Source: Pseudomonas oleovorans subsp. oleovorans | GTDB lineage: Bacteria; Pseudomonadota; Gammaproteobacteria; Pseudomonadales; Pseudomonadaceae | DNA length: 64,000 nucleotides | Direction: 5' to 3' | Assembly: GCF_002197815.1 (NCBI RefSeq) | Contig: NZ_NIUB01000009.1 | Location: 62,001 to 126,000, forward strand | Shown here: positions 51,283 through 64,000 of the stretch, in pieces | Position numbering within the stretch: position 1 is the stretch's first letter | Layout of the letters: each line of letters opens with the position of its first letter | The notes under the pieces: model-generated | The model's database searches: none | Told to the model about the DNA's origin: nothing | The model's input: only the letters and a program-made list of their open reading frames with translations | Position numbers and translations under genes: made by a program

Positions 51283-53879
51283 TCCTCGACCTTCCATTTG
51301 CCGCCATCGAAGAACGCACGCCAGCCAGTCGGCTTGCCATCGACTTCGGACTGCACGTATTGCTCCTTGGTCTTGCGGCTATAGCGAATCACCGCCGGAC
51401 GGCCATCCGGATCCTTCTGCGGGGCATCGCAAAGGAAGTGGTACTTGGGATCGATCTCATGCTTGTGCGGAACGATCTCCAGCACCAGCGGCGCACGCGT
51501 CTCGCGGTTCTTGGGGAACTGGCTGGCAGCAAGGAACAGGCCCGATGCGCCGTCGCGCAGCACGTAGGTGTCGTCCACCTTCTCGCACTTGAGCTCCGGC
51601 ATATCCACCTTGTCCATCTTCGGCGGCGCCGCTTCACCGTTCTTGAGCAACTTGCGGGTGTTCTTGCAGCTCGTGTTGGTGCAACCGAAGAACTTGCCGA
51701 AGCGGCCCGTCTTGAGCTGCATCTGGCTACCGCACTTGTCGCACTCCAGGCTCGGACCTTCGTAGCCTTTGATGCGGTACTGGCCCTGCTCGATCTCGTA
51801 GCCGCTGCAATCGGGATTGTTGCCGCAGATGTGCAGCTTACGGGTTTCATCCAGCAGGTAGGCATCCATGGCGGTGGCGCAGATCGGGCAGCGATGCTTG
51901 CCGAGCAACACCAGGGACTCGGATTCGCCTTCATCGTCAGCCGCGATTTCATCGCCCGGCACCAGGTTGATGGTGGCCTTGCAACGCTCCTTCGGTGGCA
52001 GCGCATAGCCCGAGCAACCGAGGAACACGCCGGTGGAGGCGGTGCGAATCATCATCGGCCGGCCGCACTCGCGGCAGGGAATATCGGTCAGCGTCGGCTG
52101 GTTGGCACGCATGCCGCCCTCACCCGCCTCGGCAACTTCGAGCTTCTTCTTGAAATCACCGTAGAACTCGTCGAGCAGGTGCTTCCACTCGCGCTCGCCC
52201 TGAGCCACATCGTCGAGATGTTCTTCCATGGTGGCGGTAAAGCTGTAATCCATCAGGTTGGCGAAGCTCTCGTCGAGACGCTCGGTGACGATGTCGCCCA
52301 TCTTCTCGGCGTAGAAGCGACGGTTGTGCACCGTGACGTAGCCACGATCCTGAATGGTGGAAATGATCGCCGCATAGGTGGACGGACGACCAATCCCGCG
52401 TTTTTCCAGTTCCTTGACCAGGCTGGCTTCGGAGTAGCGCGCCGGGGGCTTGGTGAAGTGCTGGCTGGGGTCGAGCTGGATCAGCTTGAGGCCCTCGCCT
52501 TCCTTCATTTCCGGCAGGACGTCGTCCTCGCCCGGTTTGCTCTGCTGCGGCAGCACGCGTGTGTAACCGTCGAACTTGAGAATGCGGCCCTTGGCGCGCA
52601 GCTCGAAATTGCCAGCAGCAACGGTGACGCTGGTGGACAAGTACTCGGCCGGCGGCATCTGGCAGGCGACGAACTGACGCCAGATCAGGTCATACAGGCG
52701 CTCGGCATCACGCTCCATGCCGGACAGCTGGGTCGGGCGCAGGTTGACGTCGGACGGACGAATCGCTTCGTGCGCCTCCTGAGCGCCCTCCTTGCTCGAG
52801 TACAGGATCGGCTTGCCCGGCAGGTACTTGTCGCCGTACTCGCTGCCGATGAAGCCACGAACCATCTCTACCGCGTCGTTCGACAGGTTGGTCGAGTCGG
52901 TACGCATATAGGTGATGTAGCCAGCCTCGTAGAGACGCTGGGCCATCATCATGGTTTTCTTCACCCCGAAGCCCAGGCGGTTGCTTGCTGCCTGCTGCAG
53001 GGTGGAGGTGATGAAGGGAGCCGACGGCTTGCTGCTGGTCGGACGATCTTCACGCTTGACCACGCTGTAGCTGGAAGCCTTGAGCTTCTCCAGCGCGGCC
53101 ATGGCCTGGGCTTCGTTGACCGGTTTGAAGGCAGCACCACCTTCACGCACCACCTCGAAACGCACCTTGGCGTTCTTCGCAGTACCGAGGTCGGCATGCA
53201 CTTCCCAGTATTCTTCCGGAACGAAGGCACGAATTTCCTTTTCGCGCTCGACCACCAGCTTCACCGCCACCGATTGCACGCGACCGGCAGACAGGCCGCG
53301 GGCAATCTTCGCCCACAGCAGCGGCGAGACCATATAGCCCACCACCCGGTCAAGGAAGCGCCGTGCCTGCTGGGCGTTAACGCGGTTGATGTCCAGCTCG
53401 CCCGGTTTGGAGAAGGCTTCCTGAATCGCCTTCTTGGTGATCTCGTTGAACACCACACGCTTGTAGCGGCTGTCATCGCCACCAATGGATTCGCGCAGGT
53501 GCCAGGCGATGGCTTCCCCCTCGCGATCCAAGTCGGTTGCGAGATAGATGGTGTCGGCATCCTTGGCCAGGCGGCGCAGTTCTTCGATCACCTTTTCCTT
53601 GCCGGGGAGGATCTCGTACTTGGCTTTCCAGCCGTGCTCGGGGTCGACCCCCATGCGGCTGAACAGCTGGCGTTTGGCCTTTTCCTTGGGCGACAGCGCA
53701 GGCGCCTCAGCGGCGGCCTTGCCGCGCTTGGCAGGCTCCTTGGTGGCACTTGCCGAGCCGCTGGTAGGCAGGTCACGGATGTGGCCGATGCTCGACTTCA
53801 CCACGTACTGGCTGCCCAGGTACTTGTTGATGGTCTTGGCCTTGGCCGGGGATTCCACGATGACCAGCGATTTGCCCAT
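51273..53879 (-). CDS. topA: DNA topoisomerase I
   Basis: 868-aa type IA topoisomerase that relaxes negative supercoils. N-terminal [38 protein letters not shown]. The active-site Tyr is in [12 protein letters not shown]. The C-terminus has Cys4 zinc motifs: CRECGRP ... [21 protein letters not shown] ... [15 protein letters not shown] ... CTNTSC. A TIR repeat is 46 bp upstream of its start. Confidence 0.96.
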   Translation of the reverse strand: MGKSLVIVESPAKAKTINKYLGSQYVVKSSIGHIRDLPTSGSASATKEPAKRGKAAAEAPALSPKEKAKRQLFSRMGVDPEHGWKAKYEILPGKEKVIEELRRLAKDADTIYLATDLDREGEAIAWHLRESIGGDDSRYKRVVFNEITKKAIQEAFSKPGELDINRVNAQQARRFLDRVVGYMVSPLLWAKIARGLSAGRVQSVAVKLVVEREKEIRAFVPEEYWEVHADLGTAKNAKVRFEVVREGGAAFKPVNEAQAMAALEKLKASSYSVVKREDRPTSSKPSAPFITSTLQQAASNRLGFGVKKTMMMAQRLYEAGYITYMRTDSTNLSNDAVEMVRGFIGSEYGDKYLPGKPILYSSKEGAQEAHEAIRPSDVNLRPTQLSGMERDAERLYDLIWRQFVACQMPPAEYLSTSVTVAAGNFELRAKGRILKFDGYTRVLPQQSKPGEDDVLPEMKEGEGLKLIQLDPSQHFTKPPARYSEASLVKELEKRGIGRPSTYAAIISTIQDRGYVTVHNRRFYAEKMGDIVTERLDESFANLMDYSFTATMEEHLDDVAQGEREWKHLLDEFYGDFKKKLEVAEAGEGGMRANQPTLTDIPCRECGRPMMIRTASTGVFLGCSGYALPPKERCKATINLVPGDEIAADDEGESESLVLLGKHRCPICATAMDAYLLDETRKLHICGNNPDCSGYEIEQGQYRIKGYEGPSLECDKCGSQMQLKTGRFGKFFGCTNTSCKNTRKLLKNGEAAPPKMDKVDMPELKCEKVDDTYVLRDGASGLFLAASQFPKNRETRAPLVLEIVPHKHEIDPKYHFLCDAPQKDPDGRPAVIRYSRKTKEQYVQSEVDGKPTGWRAFFDGGKWKVEDKR

Positions 53880-53924
53880 GGATCAGAAGATTCCTGAATT
53901 GCGAAATATAGAAGGCACGAAGCC

Positions 53925-54063
53925 GAAGGTGTTTACAAAGCAGCGAGCGAAGGTCAGGCAAGGCGAAAACAGTCGAAAAAGCGCAGTGTACGAGCTGTAC
54001 GTGAGCATTTTGAGGCTGGTTTCAACGCAGCATGGCCGAGAGCAGCAATTTGTAGACGCCCTC
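53925..54063. repeat. TIR-bounded repeat copy 1, upstream of topA
   Basis: 139 bp bounded by GAAGGTGTTTACAAA (53925-53939) and TTTGTAGACGCCCTC (54049-54063), imperfect inverted repeats of each other. Its inside shares GCTGTA-nnTGAGCATTT and TTTCAAC with copy 2 at 59776-59961. It starts 46 bp upstream of topA, so the topA promoter must be in it or in the short gap. MITE-like; the transposase source is unknown. Confidence 0.75.
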
Positions 54064-54121
54064 TAAGGCCCCGCTATATATAGTGGTGACCAAGCGAAGG
54101 TCAAGCGCAGGGGCTGCGCAG

Positions 54122-54364
54122 TCAGACTTGCGAAGCGCCGATGGGGCTGACTTCGGCCTGAATCAAAGCAAAGCGTGGAACGCGCTCGCCGTCCACTTCG
54201 ATCTCTTCACAGAACATGCTCAGCGGCCTTACCCACAAGCCAAACTCGCCATACAGCGCTTGGTAGACCACCACCTCTTCCTCGTTCTCGGAATGGCGGG
54301 CCACCCCGAATACGCGGTACTGCGGACCTTTGTAGTGGCGATAGAGTCCTGGCTGCAACTGCAT
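54122..54364 (-). CDS. DUF1653 family protein
   Basis: 80-aa protein. Start ATG 54364. Pattern: PGLYRHYKGPQYRVFGVARHSE, then YQALYGEFGLWVRPLSMFCE, which is the DUF1653 signature (YRHYKGN-Y ... Y-...-WVRP). Function unknown. It lies between fadA and the topA-side repeat. Confidence 0.8.
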   Translation of the reverse strand: MQLQPGLYRHYKGPQYRVFGVARHSENEEEVVVYQALYGEFGLWVRPLSMFCEEIEVDGERVPRFALIQAEVSPIGASQV

Positions 54365-54398
54365 GAGCGGTTCCCAATATAAAAAGCCGTAAAAAGCA

Positions 54399-54423
54399 AA
54401 ACCGGGGCACTGGGCCCCGGTTT
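54399..54423. terminator. Terminator after fadBA
   Basis: AAACCGGGGC (54399-54408), loop ACTGG, GCCCCGGTTT (54414-54423). On the minus strand it is followed by TGCTTTTTA. It ends the fadBA operon. Confidence 0.85.
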
Positions 54424-54437
54424 CTGTCCGCTGACGC

Positions 54438-55643
<1,206 letters not shown>

Positions 55644-57791
55644 TTAACCGAAGAACTTCTGGCCCTTGGCGGCCATTTCGCGAAGTTTTGCGGTCGGGTG
55701 GTACAGGGCGCCCAGCTCGGCATACTTGTCAGCCAGGGCGACGAATTCAGCCACACCGATGGAATCGATGTAGCGCAGCGCACCGCCACGGAAGGGAGGG
55801 AAGCCGATACCGTAGATCAGGCCCATGTCGGCCTCGGCTGCGGTGTCGACGATGCCGTCTTCCAGGCAACGAACGGTTTCCATGCACAGCGGGATCATCA
55901 TGAAGTTGATGATGTCCTCGTCGGTGACTTCGCGCTCTTCGACCACGATGGACTTGAGCAGCTCATAAGCCGCCGGGTCGGAGACCTTCTTCGGCTTGCC
56001 GCGCTTGTCGGTTTCGTAGGCGTAGAAGCCTTTGCCATTCTTCTGGCCCAGGCGATTGGCTTCGTACATCACGTCGACGGCGGTCTTGCCTTCCACGGCC
56101 ATGCGATCCGGGAAGCCTTCGGCCATCACGTCACGGCCGTGGTGGCCGGTGTCGATGCCGACCACGTCGGACAGATAAGCCGGGCCCATGGGCCAGCCGA
56201 ACTTCTCCATCACCTTGTCGATACGCACGAAGTCGACGCCGAAGCCCAGCAGCTTGGAGAAGCCGCCGAAGTACGGGAACAGCACGCGGTTGACCAAAAA
56301 GCCCGGGCAGTCGTTGACCACGATCGGGTTCTTGCCCATCTTCTTGGCGTAGGCAACGGTAGTGGCCACGGCCACTTCGCTGGACTTCTCGCCACGGATC
56401 ACTTCCACCAGCGGCATCATGTGTACCGGGTTGAAGAAGTGCATGCCGACGAAGTTTTCCGGACGCTTGAGCGCCTGGGCCAGCAGGGAGATGGAGATGG
56501 TCGAGGTGTTGGAGGCCAGGATGGCGTCTTCACGCACGACTTCTTCCACTTCGGCCAGCACGATCTGCTTGACCTTGGGGTTCTCGACCACGGCTTCGAC
56601 GACGATGTCGACGTTGCCGAAATCACCGTAGGACATGGTCGGACGGATGGCGTTGAGCGCCTCGGCCATCTTCGCCGGGGTCATGCGACCCTTCTCGACG
56701 CGCTTGCCGAGCAGCTTGGAAGCCTCGTTCAAGCCCATCTGGATACCCTCTTCACGGATATCCTTCATCAGGATCGGCGTACCTTTGGAGGCCGACTGGT
56801 AGGCAATACCACCGCCCATGATGCCGGCGCCGAGCACGGCAGCCAGTTTCACGTCACGGGCGATTTCGTCGTGCTGCTTGGCTTTCTTCTTCAGCTCCTG
56901 ATCGTTGAGGAACAGACCGATCAGGCTTTCAGCGACCGAGGTCTTGGCCAGCTTGACGAAGCCGGCGGCCTCGACTTCCAGCGCCTTGTCGCGGCCGAAG
57001 TTGGCGGCTTTCTGAATGGTCTTGATCGCCTCGACCGGCGCCGGGTAGTTCGGGCCGGCCTGACCAGCGACGAAGCCCTTGGCTGTCTCGAAGCACATCA
57101 TCTGCTCGATGGCGTTGAGCTTGAGCTTTTCCAGCTTGGGCTGGCGCTTGGCCTTGTAGTCCAGCTCGCCGGAAATGGCGCGCTTGACCAGATCCAGCGC
57201 AGCGGCCTGCAGTTTATCTGCGCTGACCACGGCATCGACGGCGCCCACTTTCAGCGCGTCTTCGGCACGGTTTTCCTTGCCGGAGGCGATCCACTCGATA
57301 GCGTTGTCGGTACCGATCACACGCGGCAGACGCACGGTACCGCCGAAGCCCGGGTAGATGCCCAGCTTAACTTCCGGCAGACCGATCTTGGCGCTGTCGC
57401 TCATGACGCGGTAGTCGGCAGCCAGGCACATCTCGAAACCGCCACCCAGGGCGATGCCGTTGATGGCGACGACGGTTGGCACGGCGAGGTCTTCGAAATC
57501 ACTGAAGATCTTGTTGGCTTCCAGGTTGCCAGCCACCAGCTCTGTGTCGGGCAGCTTGAAGTTGTCGACGAACTCGGTGATATCGGCGCCGACGATGAAC
57601 ACGTCCTTGCCACTGGTTACAATCACGCCCTTGATCGAACCGTCAGCCTTGATCGCGTCGACGGAGGCGCGCAGCTCGTTGAGGGTAAGACGGTTGAATT
57701 TGTTGACGGACTCACCCTTGAGGTCGAACTTCAATTCGACGATGCCGCTCTCAAGAGCCTTAACCGTGATGGCTTTACCTTCGTAAATCAT
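55644..57791 (-). CDS. fadB: Multifunctional fatty-acid oxidation subunit FadB
   Basis: 715-aa alpha subunit with enoyl-CoA hydratase (N-terminus, [14 protein letters not shown]), 3-hydroxyacyl-CoA dehydrogenase ([16 protein letters not shown]) and C-terminal domains. Start ATG at 57791 ([16 protein letters not shown]) rather than 132 bp upstream. First gene of fadBA; a PsrA-type regulation is known for this operon. Nearby is only a weak CAAACG/CGTTTG pair. Confidence 0.95.
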   Translation of the reverse strand: MIYEGKAITVKALESGIVELKFDLKGESVNKFNRLTLNELRASVDAIKADGSIKGVIVTSGKDVFIVGADITEFVDNFKLPDTELVAGNLEANKIFSDFEDLAVPTVVAINGIALGGGFEMCLAADYRVMSDSAKIGLPEVKLGIYPGFGGTVRLPRVIGTDNAIEWIASGKENRAEDALKVGAVDAVVSADKLQAAALDLVKRAISGELDYKAKRQPKLEKLKLNAIEQMMCFETAKGFVAGQAGPNYPAPVEAIKTIQKAANFGRDKALEVEAAGFVKLAKTSVAESLIGLFLNDQELKKKAKQHDEIARDVKLAAVLGAGIMGGGIAYQSASKGTPILMKDIREEGIQMGLNEASKLLGKRVEKGRMTPAKMAEALNAIRPTMSYGDFGNVDIVVEAVVENPKVKQIVLAEVEEVVREDAILASNTSTISISLLAQALKRPENFVGMHFFNPVHMMPLVEVIRGEKSSEVAVATTVAYAKKMGKNPIVVNDCPGFLVNRVLFPYFGGFSKLLGFGVDFVRIDKVMEKFGWPMGPAYLSDVVGIDTGHHGRDVMAEGFPDRMAVEGKTAVDVMYEANRLGQKNGKGFYAYETDKRGKPKKVSDPAAYELLKSIVVEEREVTDEDIINFMMIPLCMETVRCLEDGIVDTAAEADMGLIYGIGFPPFRGGALRYIDSIGVAEFVALADKYAELGALYHPTAKLREMAAKGQKFFG

Positions 57792-58260
57792 CAACTGATC
57801 TCCACGGTATGGAAGCTGAACAGTACACATCGGAGCCAACCGGCAGGCCAGCCCGCGGCAGCGCCGCACAAGCATAGCCCCAATCGGTACGACATACCCA
57901 CCGACGCGATATTCGGGTTGCATATGGCGTGCCTAACAAGGCAAACGCTCAATTCATACGCCCGTTTGATTTGGGTGTGCACACCTTCAGGGAAAAGCCT
58001 GCACTTGTCAATTAGCCTCTTTTCGTCGATTTCCCGACTTTTTCTGCAGGCCCGGTCATTCGTGGCCTCCAGCCGGACCCGATAAACAGCGTCAATAACG
58101 CACCATTGCGAGGGTCTTCCTGCTTGGTATAGACACGCCAAGGCGCCTAGCCAAATCGCCCCGCTGCGGGTACAGTCGTCTCACTTTCAGCTGGCACAGC
58201 GCCACCTGAGGGCAACACAAAAACAAATCGAGCCCCACGATGGGCCACACGGAGTCGCCA
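57792..58260. other. Divergent intergenic region upstream of fadB
   Basis: 469 bp without a gene. It carries the promoter of fadBA (minus) and of the gene at 58261 (plus). CAAACG (57942-57947) and CGTTTG (57963-57968) form an inverted pair with 15 bp between. It differs from the 4-bp spacing of PsrA boxes, so it is only a weak operator candidate. Confidence 0.4.
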
Positions 58261-59082
58261 ATGTCGAGCCGCCGTTCGCTTGCATTTCCCCTGAGCGCCC
58301 TGCTCTTTTTCGTCTTCACGTCGCTCTCCTCCACCTTGCTCAGCGCTGCGCCAGCCGATGATCTGCTGCGTCTGCACCAACTGCGCCTGGCAACCCAGAA
58401 AAGCCTGGGCCACTTCTACATGTATAACGGCATGGAAGGCGATCAGCGCTACGCACGAATGATTAGCGAGTCCCTTCAGGAAGGCCAATCGCACCTGGAC
58501 GGCCTGGGCGAAATGCCCGGCGATGCAAGCAAGGCACTACGCGCGCAGCTGCAAACCAATTGGCAAAGTTATCGCAGCGGGCTCCAGGCACTGATGGAAG
58601 CCATGCGCAGCCAGGGCTTCACCGACCTGCAACCCGTCGCCGATCTGGCCGAGAACAACCAACGCATCATGGCCATTGGTCAGGAGCTGTATCAGAAGAT
58701 TCAGCAAGAAAGCGGTTTCAGCGTACCGCAGCTGACGCAGAAGAGCCGTGAGCAGAGCCTGCTGATGCAGAATATCGCTCTGGACTACGCTTCACGCAGT
58801 GCCTCGGTCGGCGCCAGCTTCTTCGGCGGCGGTGAAGAACGCGCCATCGACGAGCTTGCCGGCGAATTCGCCAGCAAGCTGAACAACCTCAGCGCCGCCC
58901 AGCAGAACACCCCGGAGATCAATGCGGCCCTGAACTCCATCGGCACCAAATGGCGTTACATCGAGAAATCCCTGCGCAACTACAACGAAAACACCGTACC
59001 TTTCCTGATCAGCAAGTATTCCGACAGCATCATCGAAGGCCTGGAAGCCGTTGCCGCCCAGTACGCCACCAACCAACACTGA
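58261..59082 (+). CDS. Exported helical protein of unknown function
   Basis: 273-aa protein with a signal peptide (residues 1-30, LSALLFFVFTSLSSTLLSAAP). The mature part is nearly all helical with a repeated leucine/alanine pattern. There is a slight likeness to four-helix sensor domains (LRLATQKSLGHFYMYNGMEG ... NNQRIMAIGQELYQKI) like the PilJ N-terminal type, but without membrane spans or signalling part. Start ATG 58261 has GGAG 6 bp upstream. Function not known. Confidence 0.65.
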   Translation: MSSRRSLAFPLSALLFFVFTSLSSTLLSAAPADDLLRLHQLRLATQKSLGHFYMYNGMEGDQRYARMISESLQEGQSHLDGLGEMPGDASKALRAQLQTNWQSYRSGLQALMEAMRSQGFTDLQPVADLAENNQRIMAIGQELYQKIQQESGFSVPQLTQKSREQSLLMQNIALDYASRSASVGASFFGGGEERAIDELAGEFASKLNNLSAAQQNTPEINAALNSIGTKWRYIEKSLRNYNENTVPFLISKYSDSIIEGLEAVAAQYATNQH

Positions 59083-59117
59083 TGCTCCATGTTTCCGGCC
59101 TGCCTGGCCCAACTCTT

Positions 59118-59150
59118 GCCCGGTGCTAGCACCGGGCTTTTCTTTGCCTT
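59118..59150 (+). terminator. Strong terminator after the 58261 gene
   Basis: GCCCGGTGCTAGCACCGGGC (59118-59137) is a perfect 20-bp palindrome followed by TTTTCTTTGCCTTTTT. It is a rho-independent terminator. Confidence 0.9.
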
Positions 59151-59231
59151 TTTCACGACCAGTCGCCCTATCCCACACAATGGGGCCATACTTGAGACAG
59201 AGCCATTTGCCCCCTTAAGGAGGAGTTCCCC

Positions 59232-59681
59232 ATGCCCTACCAGCACATTCTGGTCGCCGTCGACCTGACCGAGGAATGCGACCCTGTCGTGACACGTGCG
59301 CAGAAGCTGGCGAAGGCCAGTGGCGCCAAGATGTCTCTGGTGCATATCGTCGAACCCATGGCCATGGCCTTCGGTGGTGACGTGCCGATGGATCTGTCGA
59401 TGCTGCAGCAACAACAGTTCGAGCAGGCACGCGAGCGCCTGGACAGCTTTACCGACAAGTACCCGGAACTCACCGCTGATCAGCGTCACCTGGCCTACGG
59501 GCAACCGCGCCAGGAAATTCACCGACTGGCCGAAGAACAGGGTTGCGACCTGATCGTGGTCGGCAGCCATGGCCGCCATGGCCTGGCGCTGTTGCTGGGC
59601 TCGACCGCCAATGACGTACTGCACGGCGCGCCCTGCGATGTACTCGCAGTGCGCCTGAAGAAAGGCGAAAAAGGCGTTTGA
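59232..59681 (+). CDS. Universal stress protein (UspA family)
   Basis: 149-aa cytoplasmic protein. It begins YQHILVAVDLTEE, typical of UspA family, and ends with the nucleotide-binding motif VVGSHGRHGLALLLGSTANDVLHGAPCDVLAV, (G-x2-G-x9-G-S/T). ATP binding is likely. AAGGAGGAG lies 7 bp upstream of the ATG, an unusually strong ribosome-binding site. Confidence 0.92.
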   Translation: MPYQHILVAVDLTEECDPVVTRAQKLAKASGAKMSLVHIVEPMAMAFGGDVPMDLSMLQQQQFEQARERLDSFTDKYPELTADQRHLAYGQPRQEIHRLAEEQGCDLIVVGSHGRHGLALLLGSTANDVLHGAPCDVLAVRLKKGEKGV

Positions 59682-59683
59682 GA

Positions 59684-59755
59684 TCGCGTCGCGGCTGAAG
59701 CCCCTCCCACAGTAGCCGCGTTGGCTCTGCCCGTGGGAGGCGCTTCAGCGGCGAG
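59684..59755. repeat. REP inverted pair after the usp gene
   Basis: GTCGCGGCTGAAGCCCCTCC and GTGGGAGGCGCTTCAGCGGC face each other; both arms belong to the common Pseudomonas REP form (GTGGGAGGGGCTTCAGCCGCGA). About 72 bp. Begins just after the usp stop. Confidence 0.8.
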
Positions 59756-59775
59756 CTTTTTTGGCTTCGGCCTTA

Positions 59776-59961
59776 GAGGGTGTTTACAAGATAGGCGAAC
59801 GAAGGCAAGACAATACCGATGGCGGCCCCGCAAAAACGATCGAGAAACGGTCGGAGTCGCGGTCGACTTTACGTGCTGTAAATGAGCATTTCGACTGGGC
59901 TCGCACGCGAGATCGTTTTCAACACAGTATTGCCAAGTGCAGCCATTTTGTAGACACCCTC
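59776..59961. repeat. TIR-bounded repeat copy 2
   Basis: 186 bp bounded by GAGGGTGTTTACAA (59776) and TTGTAGACACCCTC (ending 59961), with possible TTA duplications on both sides (59773-59775 and 59962-59964). Compared with copy 1 it has about 45 bp of extra internal sequence, partly near 59815-59850. Its right edge touches the stop codon TAA of the gene at 59962. Confidence 0.78.
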
Positions 59962-60648
59962 TTACTCGAACGAATCGCCCGCGCTCATGACCAGCGGGCG
60001 AATCTTCTGCAGCTGGGTTTCCAGTGACACCGTCATGCTCGATGACATCGAGAAGAAGGTGAGGAAGGCCTTGAGGTTGGAGTCGCCTTCACAGGTGTCG
60101 TGAATGCGCTGCCAGAAAGCCTGATTGACCAGCTTCAGTTGCTGGAACAGGCGCACCAGTCCTTTCAGCTCCCAATCGGCCAGACGCCCCTCGCGCATGT
60201 TGAAATACTGCCGCGTCAGGTACAGCGATACCGCGCGCAGGATAAATTCCTGATTGTTGGCAAAGGGCAGATGGTGCTGCGCCATAGGTTTCAGGCGCGC
60301 CAGTACCGGACAGGCGCTGGTGGCCATGATGACCCCGAGCAGCGCACGCAGGCCCTCCTCCAGGCCGACCTGCTTGGTGTACTCACGCTCCGGTGTGCGC
60401 ACCCAAACGCTGGCCTTCTTGAAGGCTGGCAGGCCACGAAAATCCTCGATCACCCGATGCAGATCGACCGCTGCCGGACAATGACTGAACTGCTCGCGAC
60501 TCAGCGGACAATTGCTGCATTGCTGATGTTCAAGGCGCGTCCAGGCGGGGGCCTGTTGCGCCTGGACGGGGTCATATTCGCGGTTCAGCTCGATCCGGTA
60601 GCTGAACTGATGATTGTCGTCGAGAGTAATACGGTACTCGATGGCCAT
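59962..60648 (-). CDS. Conserved cytoplasmic protein with N-terminal Cys cluster
   Basis: 228-aa protein. Near the N-terminus there is C-SN-C-PLSREQFSH-C, a C-x2-C-x9-C pattern, possibly a metal or cluster site. The rest is helical (RALLGVIMATSACPVLARLKP). I recall a homologue next to uup in P. aeruginosa, without known function. Its stop codon TAA lies directly against the repeat at 59776-59961, and it is 18 bp downstream of uup, so the two are probably cotranscribed. Confidence 0.65.
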   Translation of the reverse strand: MAIEYRITLDDNHQFSYRIELNREYDPVQAQQAPAWTRLEHQQCSNCPLSREQFSHCPAAVDLHRVIEDFRGLPAFKKASVWVRTPEREYTKQVGLEEGLRALLGVIMATSACPVLARLKPMAQHHLPFANNQEFILRAVSLYLTRQYFNMREGRLADWELKGLVRLFQQLKLVNQAFWQRIHDTCEGDSNLKAFLTFFSMSSSMTVSLETQLQKIRPLVMSAGDSFE

Positions 60649-60666
60649 TGCCCGTTCGTTCCTTCA

Positions 60667-62592
<1,926 letters not shown>

Positions 62593-62817
62593 GGGCATCT
62601 CCAGAAACAGGCGGCGCATTCTACCCGAGTTACCAGCCGGCTGTTGCCGTTTCCACCGAGGTGACAGGCAGGACACCGACAGTCCTCCTGGCGCATTTTT
62701 TCTGTATGTGTCCATCTGGCCCGACGGCATTCACCGCACCCCGATGAAGCGCTAAGCTAGAGCTATGCAACGACACGGACCGTGTTGCCCCATACCTCTG
62801 CTTCTCCTGGAAATGCC

Positions 62818-64000
62818 ATGCGCAGTCGCTTTCTCTCTGTAGTTTCCTGTCTGATTCTCACCGCCACCGGCATCGCCGGTGTCGAAGCTGCCAGCCTCAC
62901 CCAGCAGCGCCAGTACTATGATGAGGCCAAGCAGGCCTTGGCCAAGGGCGACAGTGGCCCTTATCGCCAGTATGCCAGCGCGCTACGCGATTACCCGCTG
63001 ACGCCTTATCTGGCCTATGACGAGCTGACCAACCGGCTCAAGTCGGCCAGCAATGCCGAGATCGAGAAATTTCTCGCCGAACATGGCGACCTGCCCCAGG
63101 TCAACTGGATGAAACTGCGCTGGCTGCGCTGGCTGGCCGAGCGTGGCGACTGGAAACCCTTTCTCGACCATTACGACCCGGCGCTCAACTTCACCGAACT
63201 GGATTGCCTGTATGGCCAGTACCAGCTCAGCCACGGCCTGACTGCCGAAGGCAACGCCACTGCCGAGAAGCTCTGGCTGGTGGGCAAATCCCAGCCCAAC
63301 GCCTGTGACCCCCTGTTCGAACGCTGGGCCGCCAATGGCCAGCTCACCGAACAGCGCCGCTGGCAGCGCACCAAACTGGCGGTGGAAAGCGGCAACTACG
63401 GCTTGGCCAACTTCCTGATCAAGGGCATGCCAACGCTTGGCGAGCGCGGCAAGCTGATGGTCGAGGTCGCACAGAAACCGCAACTGCTGAAAAACACCGC
63501 GCGTTTCGCTCCAGCCGATGACGCCATGAGCGACGTGGTAGGCCTCGGCCTGCGCCGCCTGGCCCGGCAGAACCCCGAAGACGCCCTGGCCCTGCTCGAC
63601 GGCTACGCCCAGCGCATGAAGTTCTCCTCGGACGAACAGGTCGCCATCGCCCGCCAGATCGGCCTACGTCTGGCACAACGCTTCGACCTGCGCGGCCTGC
63701 AAGTCATGGCCAAGTACGACCCGCAACTGCGTGACAACACCGTCAGCGAATGGCGCGCGCGTCTGTTGCTGCGTCACGGCCGCTGGGAAGAGGTCTACCA
63801 GTTGACCCAGAACATGCCGTCCGACCTGGCCAGCAGCAACCGCTGGCGCTATTGGAATGCACGCAGCCTGCAATTGGCACAACCCAACAGCCAGCAACCG
63901 GCGGTGCTGTTCCAGGCACTGGCCAAGGAACGCGACTTCTACGGTTTCATGGCCGCCGATCAGGTCAAGGCGCCTTACGCCCTGAATAACCAGCCGCTGG
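62818..64000 (+). CDS. slt: Soluble lytic murein transglycosylase Slt, 5' part
   Basis: The first 394 codons of a periplasmic lytic transglycosylase; the gene continues beyond the window. Signal peptide residues 1-25 (VVSCLILTATGIAGVEAA). The body is the helical U-shaped superhelical domain of Slt70 type (QRQYYDEAKQALAKGDSGPY, YPLTPYLAYDELTNRL, NWMKLRWLRWLAERGDW). The catalytic domain would come later. ATG 62818; the gene is divergent from uup, as in P. aeruginosa. Confidence 0.93.
   Translation, partial: MRSRFLSVVSCLILTATGIAGVEAASLTQQRQYYDEAKQALAKGDSGPYRQYASALRDYPLTPYLAYDELTNRLKSASNAEIEKFLAEHGDLPQVNWMKLRWLRWLAERGDWKPFLDHYDPALNFTELDCLYGQYQLSHGLTAEGNATAEKLWLVGKSQPNACDPLFERWAANGQLTEQRRWQRTKLAVESGNYGLANFLIKGMPTLGERGKLMVEVAQKPQLLKNTARFAPADDAMSDVVGLGLRRLARQNPEDALALLDGYAQRMKFSSDEQVAIARQIGLRLAQRFDLRGLQVMAKYDPQLRDNTVSEWRARLLLRHGRWEEVYQLTQNMPSDLASSNRWRYWNARSLQLAQPNSQQPAVLFQALAKERDFYGFMAADQVKAPYALNNQPL

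Noticed and set aside
51360..53897. An 845-aa plus-strand reading frame opposite topA
   Set aside because: It covers topA exactly in antisense, has shadow-type composition, and shows no domain.

Overview
The window is Pseudomonas chromosome, high in G+C and mostly core genes. The evidence is the protein families present (LolCDE, RMF, RecA-RecX, MutS-FdxA, six-subunit Na+-NQR, PsrA-LexA-SulA, TopA, FadBA, Uup-Slt), a GacA-type box beside an RsmZ-like RNA, and Pseudomonas-type REP repeats. Several local gene orders match P. aeruginosa PAO1 as I remember it. A relative in the P. mendocina/oleovorans direction is a guess that I could not test.

Layout. 0-5.7 kb: DUF2062 protein, lolCDE, a PilZ protein, a small exported protein and a glycerophosphodiesterase. 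6.1-23.8 kb: a YqjD/YqjE/YqjK-type envelope operon, an EAL phosphodiesterase, a patch of dead genes (di-haem-like cytochrome, Sco, multicopper oxidase), dgt, an FUSC membrane protein, a broken HD-GYP gene, yggL, dacB, rlmKL, rmf, pyrD and two small genes. 23.8-29.2 kb: recX, recA, pncC, mutS, fdxA. 29.2-31.2 kb: a scar of mobile-element pieces (IS4-like MITE, group II intron piece, two IS66 pieces, IS4 piece) around an rsmZ-like sRNA gene. 31.3-39.9 kb: sth and nqrABCDEF-apbE-nqrM. 40.2-64 kb: a long GAPDH, mfd, a CsiV-like gene, mtnP, nagZ, an L,D-transpeptidase, psrA, lexA-sulA, topA, fadBA, a universal stress protein, uup and the 5' part of slt, which runs off the window and has no stop codon in it.

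How the genes work together. DNA repair and SOS are well represented: recA and lexA-sulA carry CTG-N10-CAG LexA boxes, with recX, mutS and mfd nearby. Envelope upkeep is covered by LolCDE, PBP4, NagZ, the L,D-transpeptidase and Slt. Respiration and redox balance come from Na+-NQR with its two maturation factors and from Sth. Fatty-acid breakdown (fadBA) sits in the same window as its known regulator PsrA, whose promoter has two overlapping PsrA-type boxes. Three c-di-GMP proteins (PilZ, EAL, HD-GYP) are present, the last one broken.

The most notable features are not an unknown gene system. They are (1) two IS4-type elements that each appear to have landed in the loop of a terminator hairpin, one with a clean 11-bp duplication; (2) a synteny break marked by nested mobile remnants next to rsmZ, with rpoS missing from its expected place; (3) a cluster of four broken genes between 8.5 and 16.3 kb; and (4) a family of short repeats with terminal inverted repeats, one next to the topA start and one touching a stop codon. 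I saw no CRISPR array, tRNA, rRNA, prophage or recognisable defence system.
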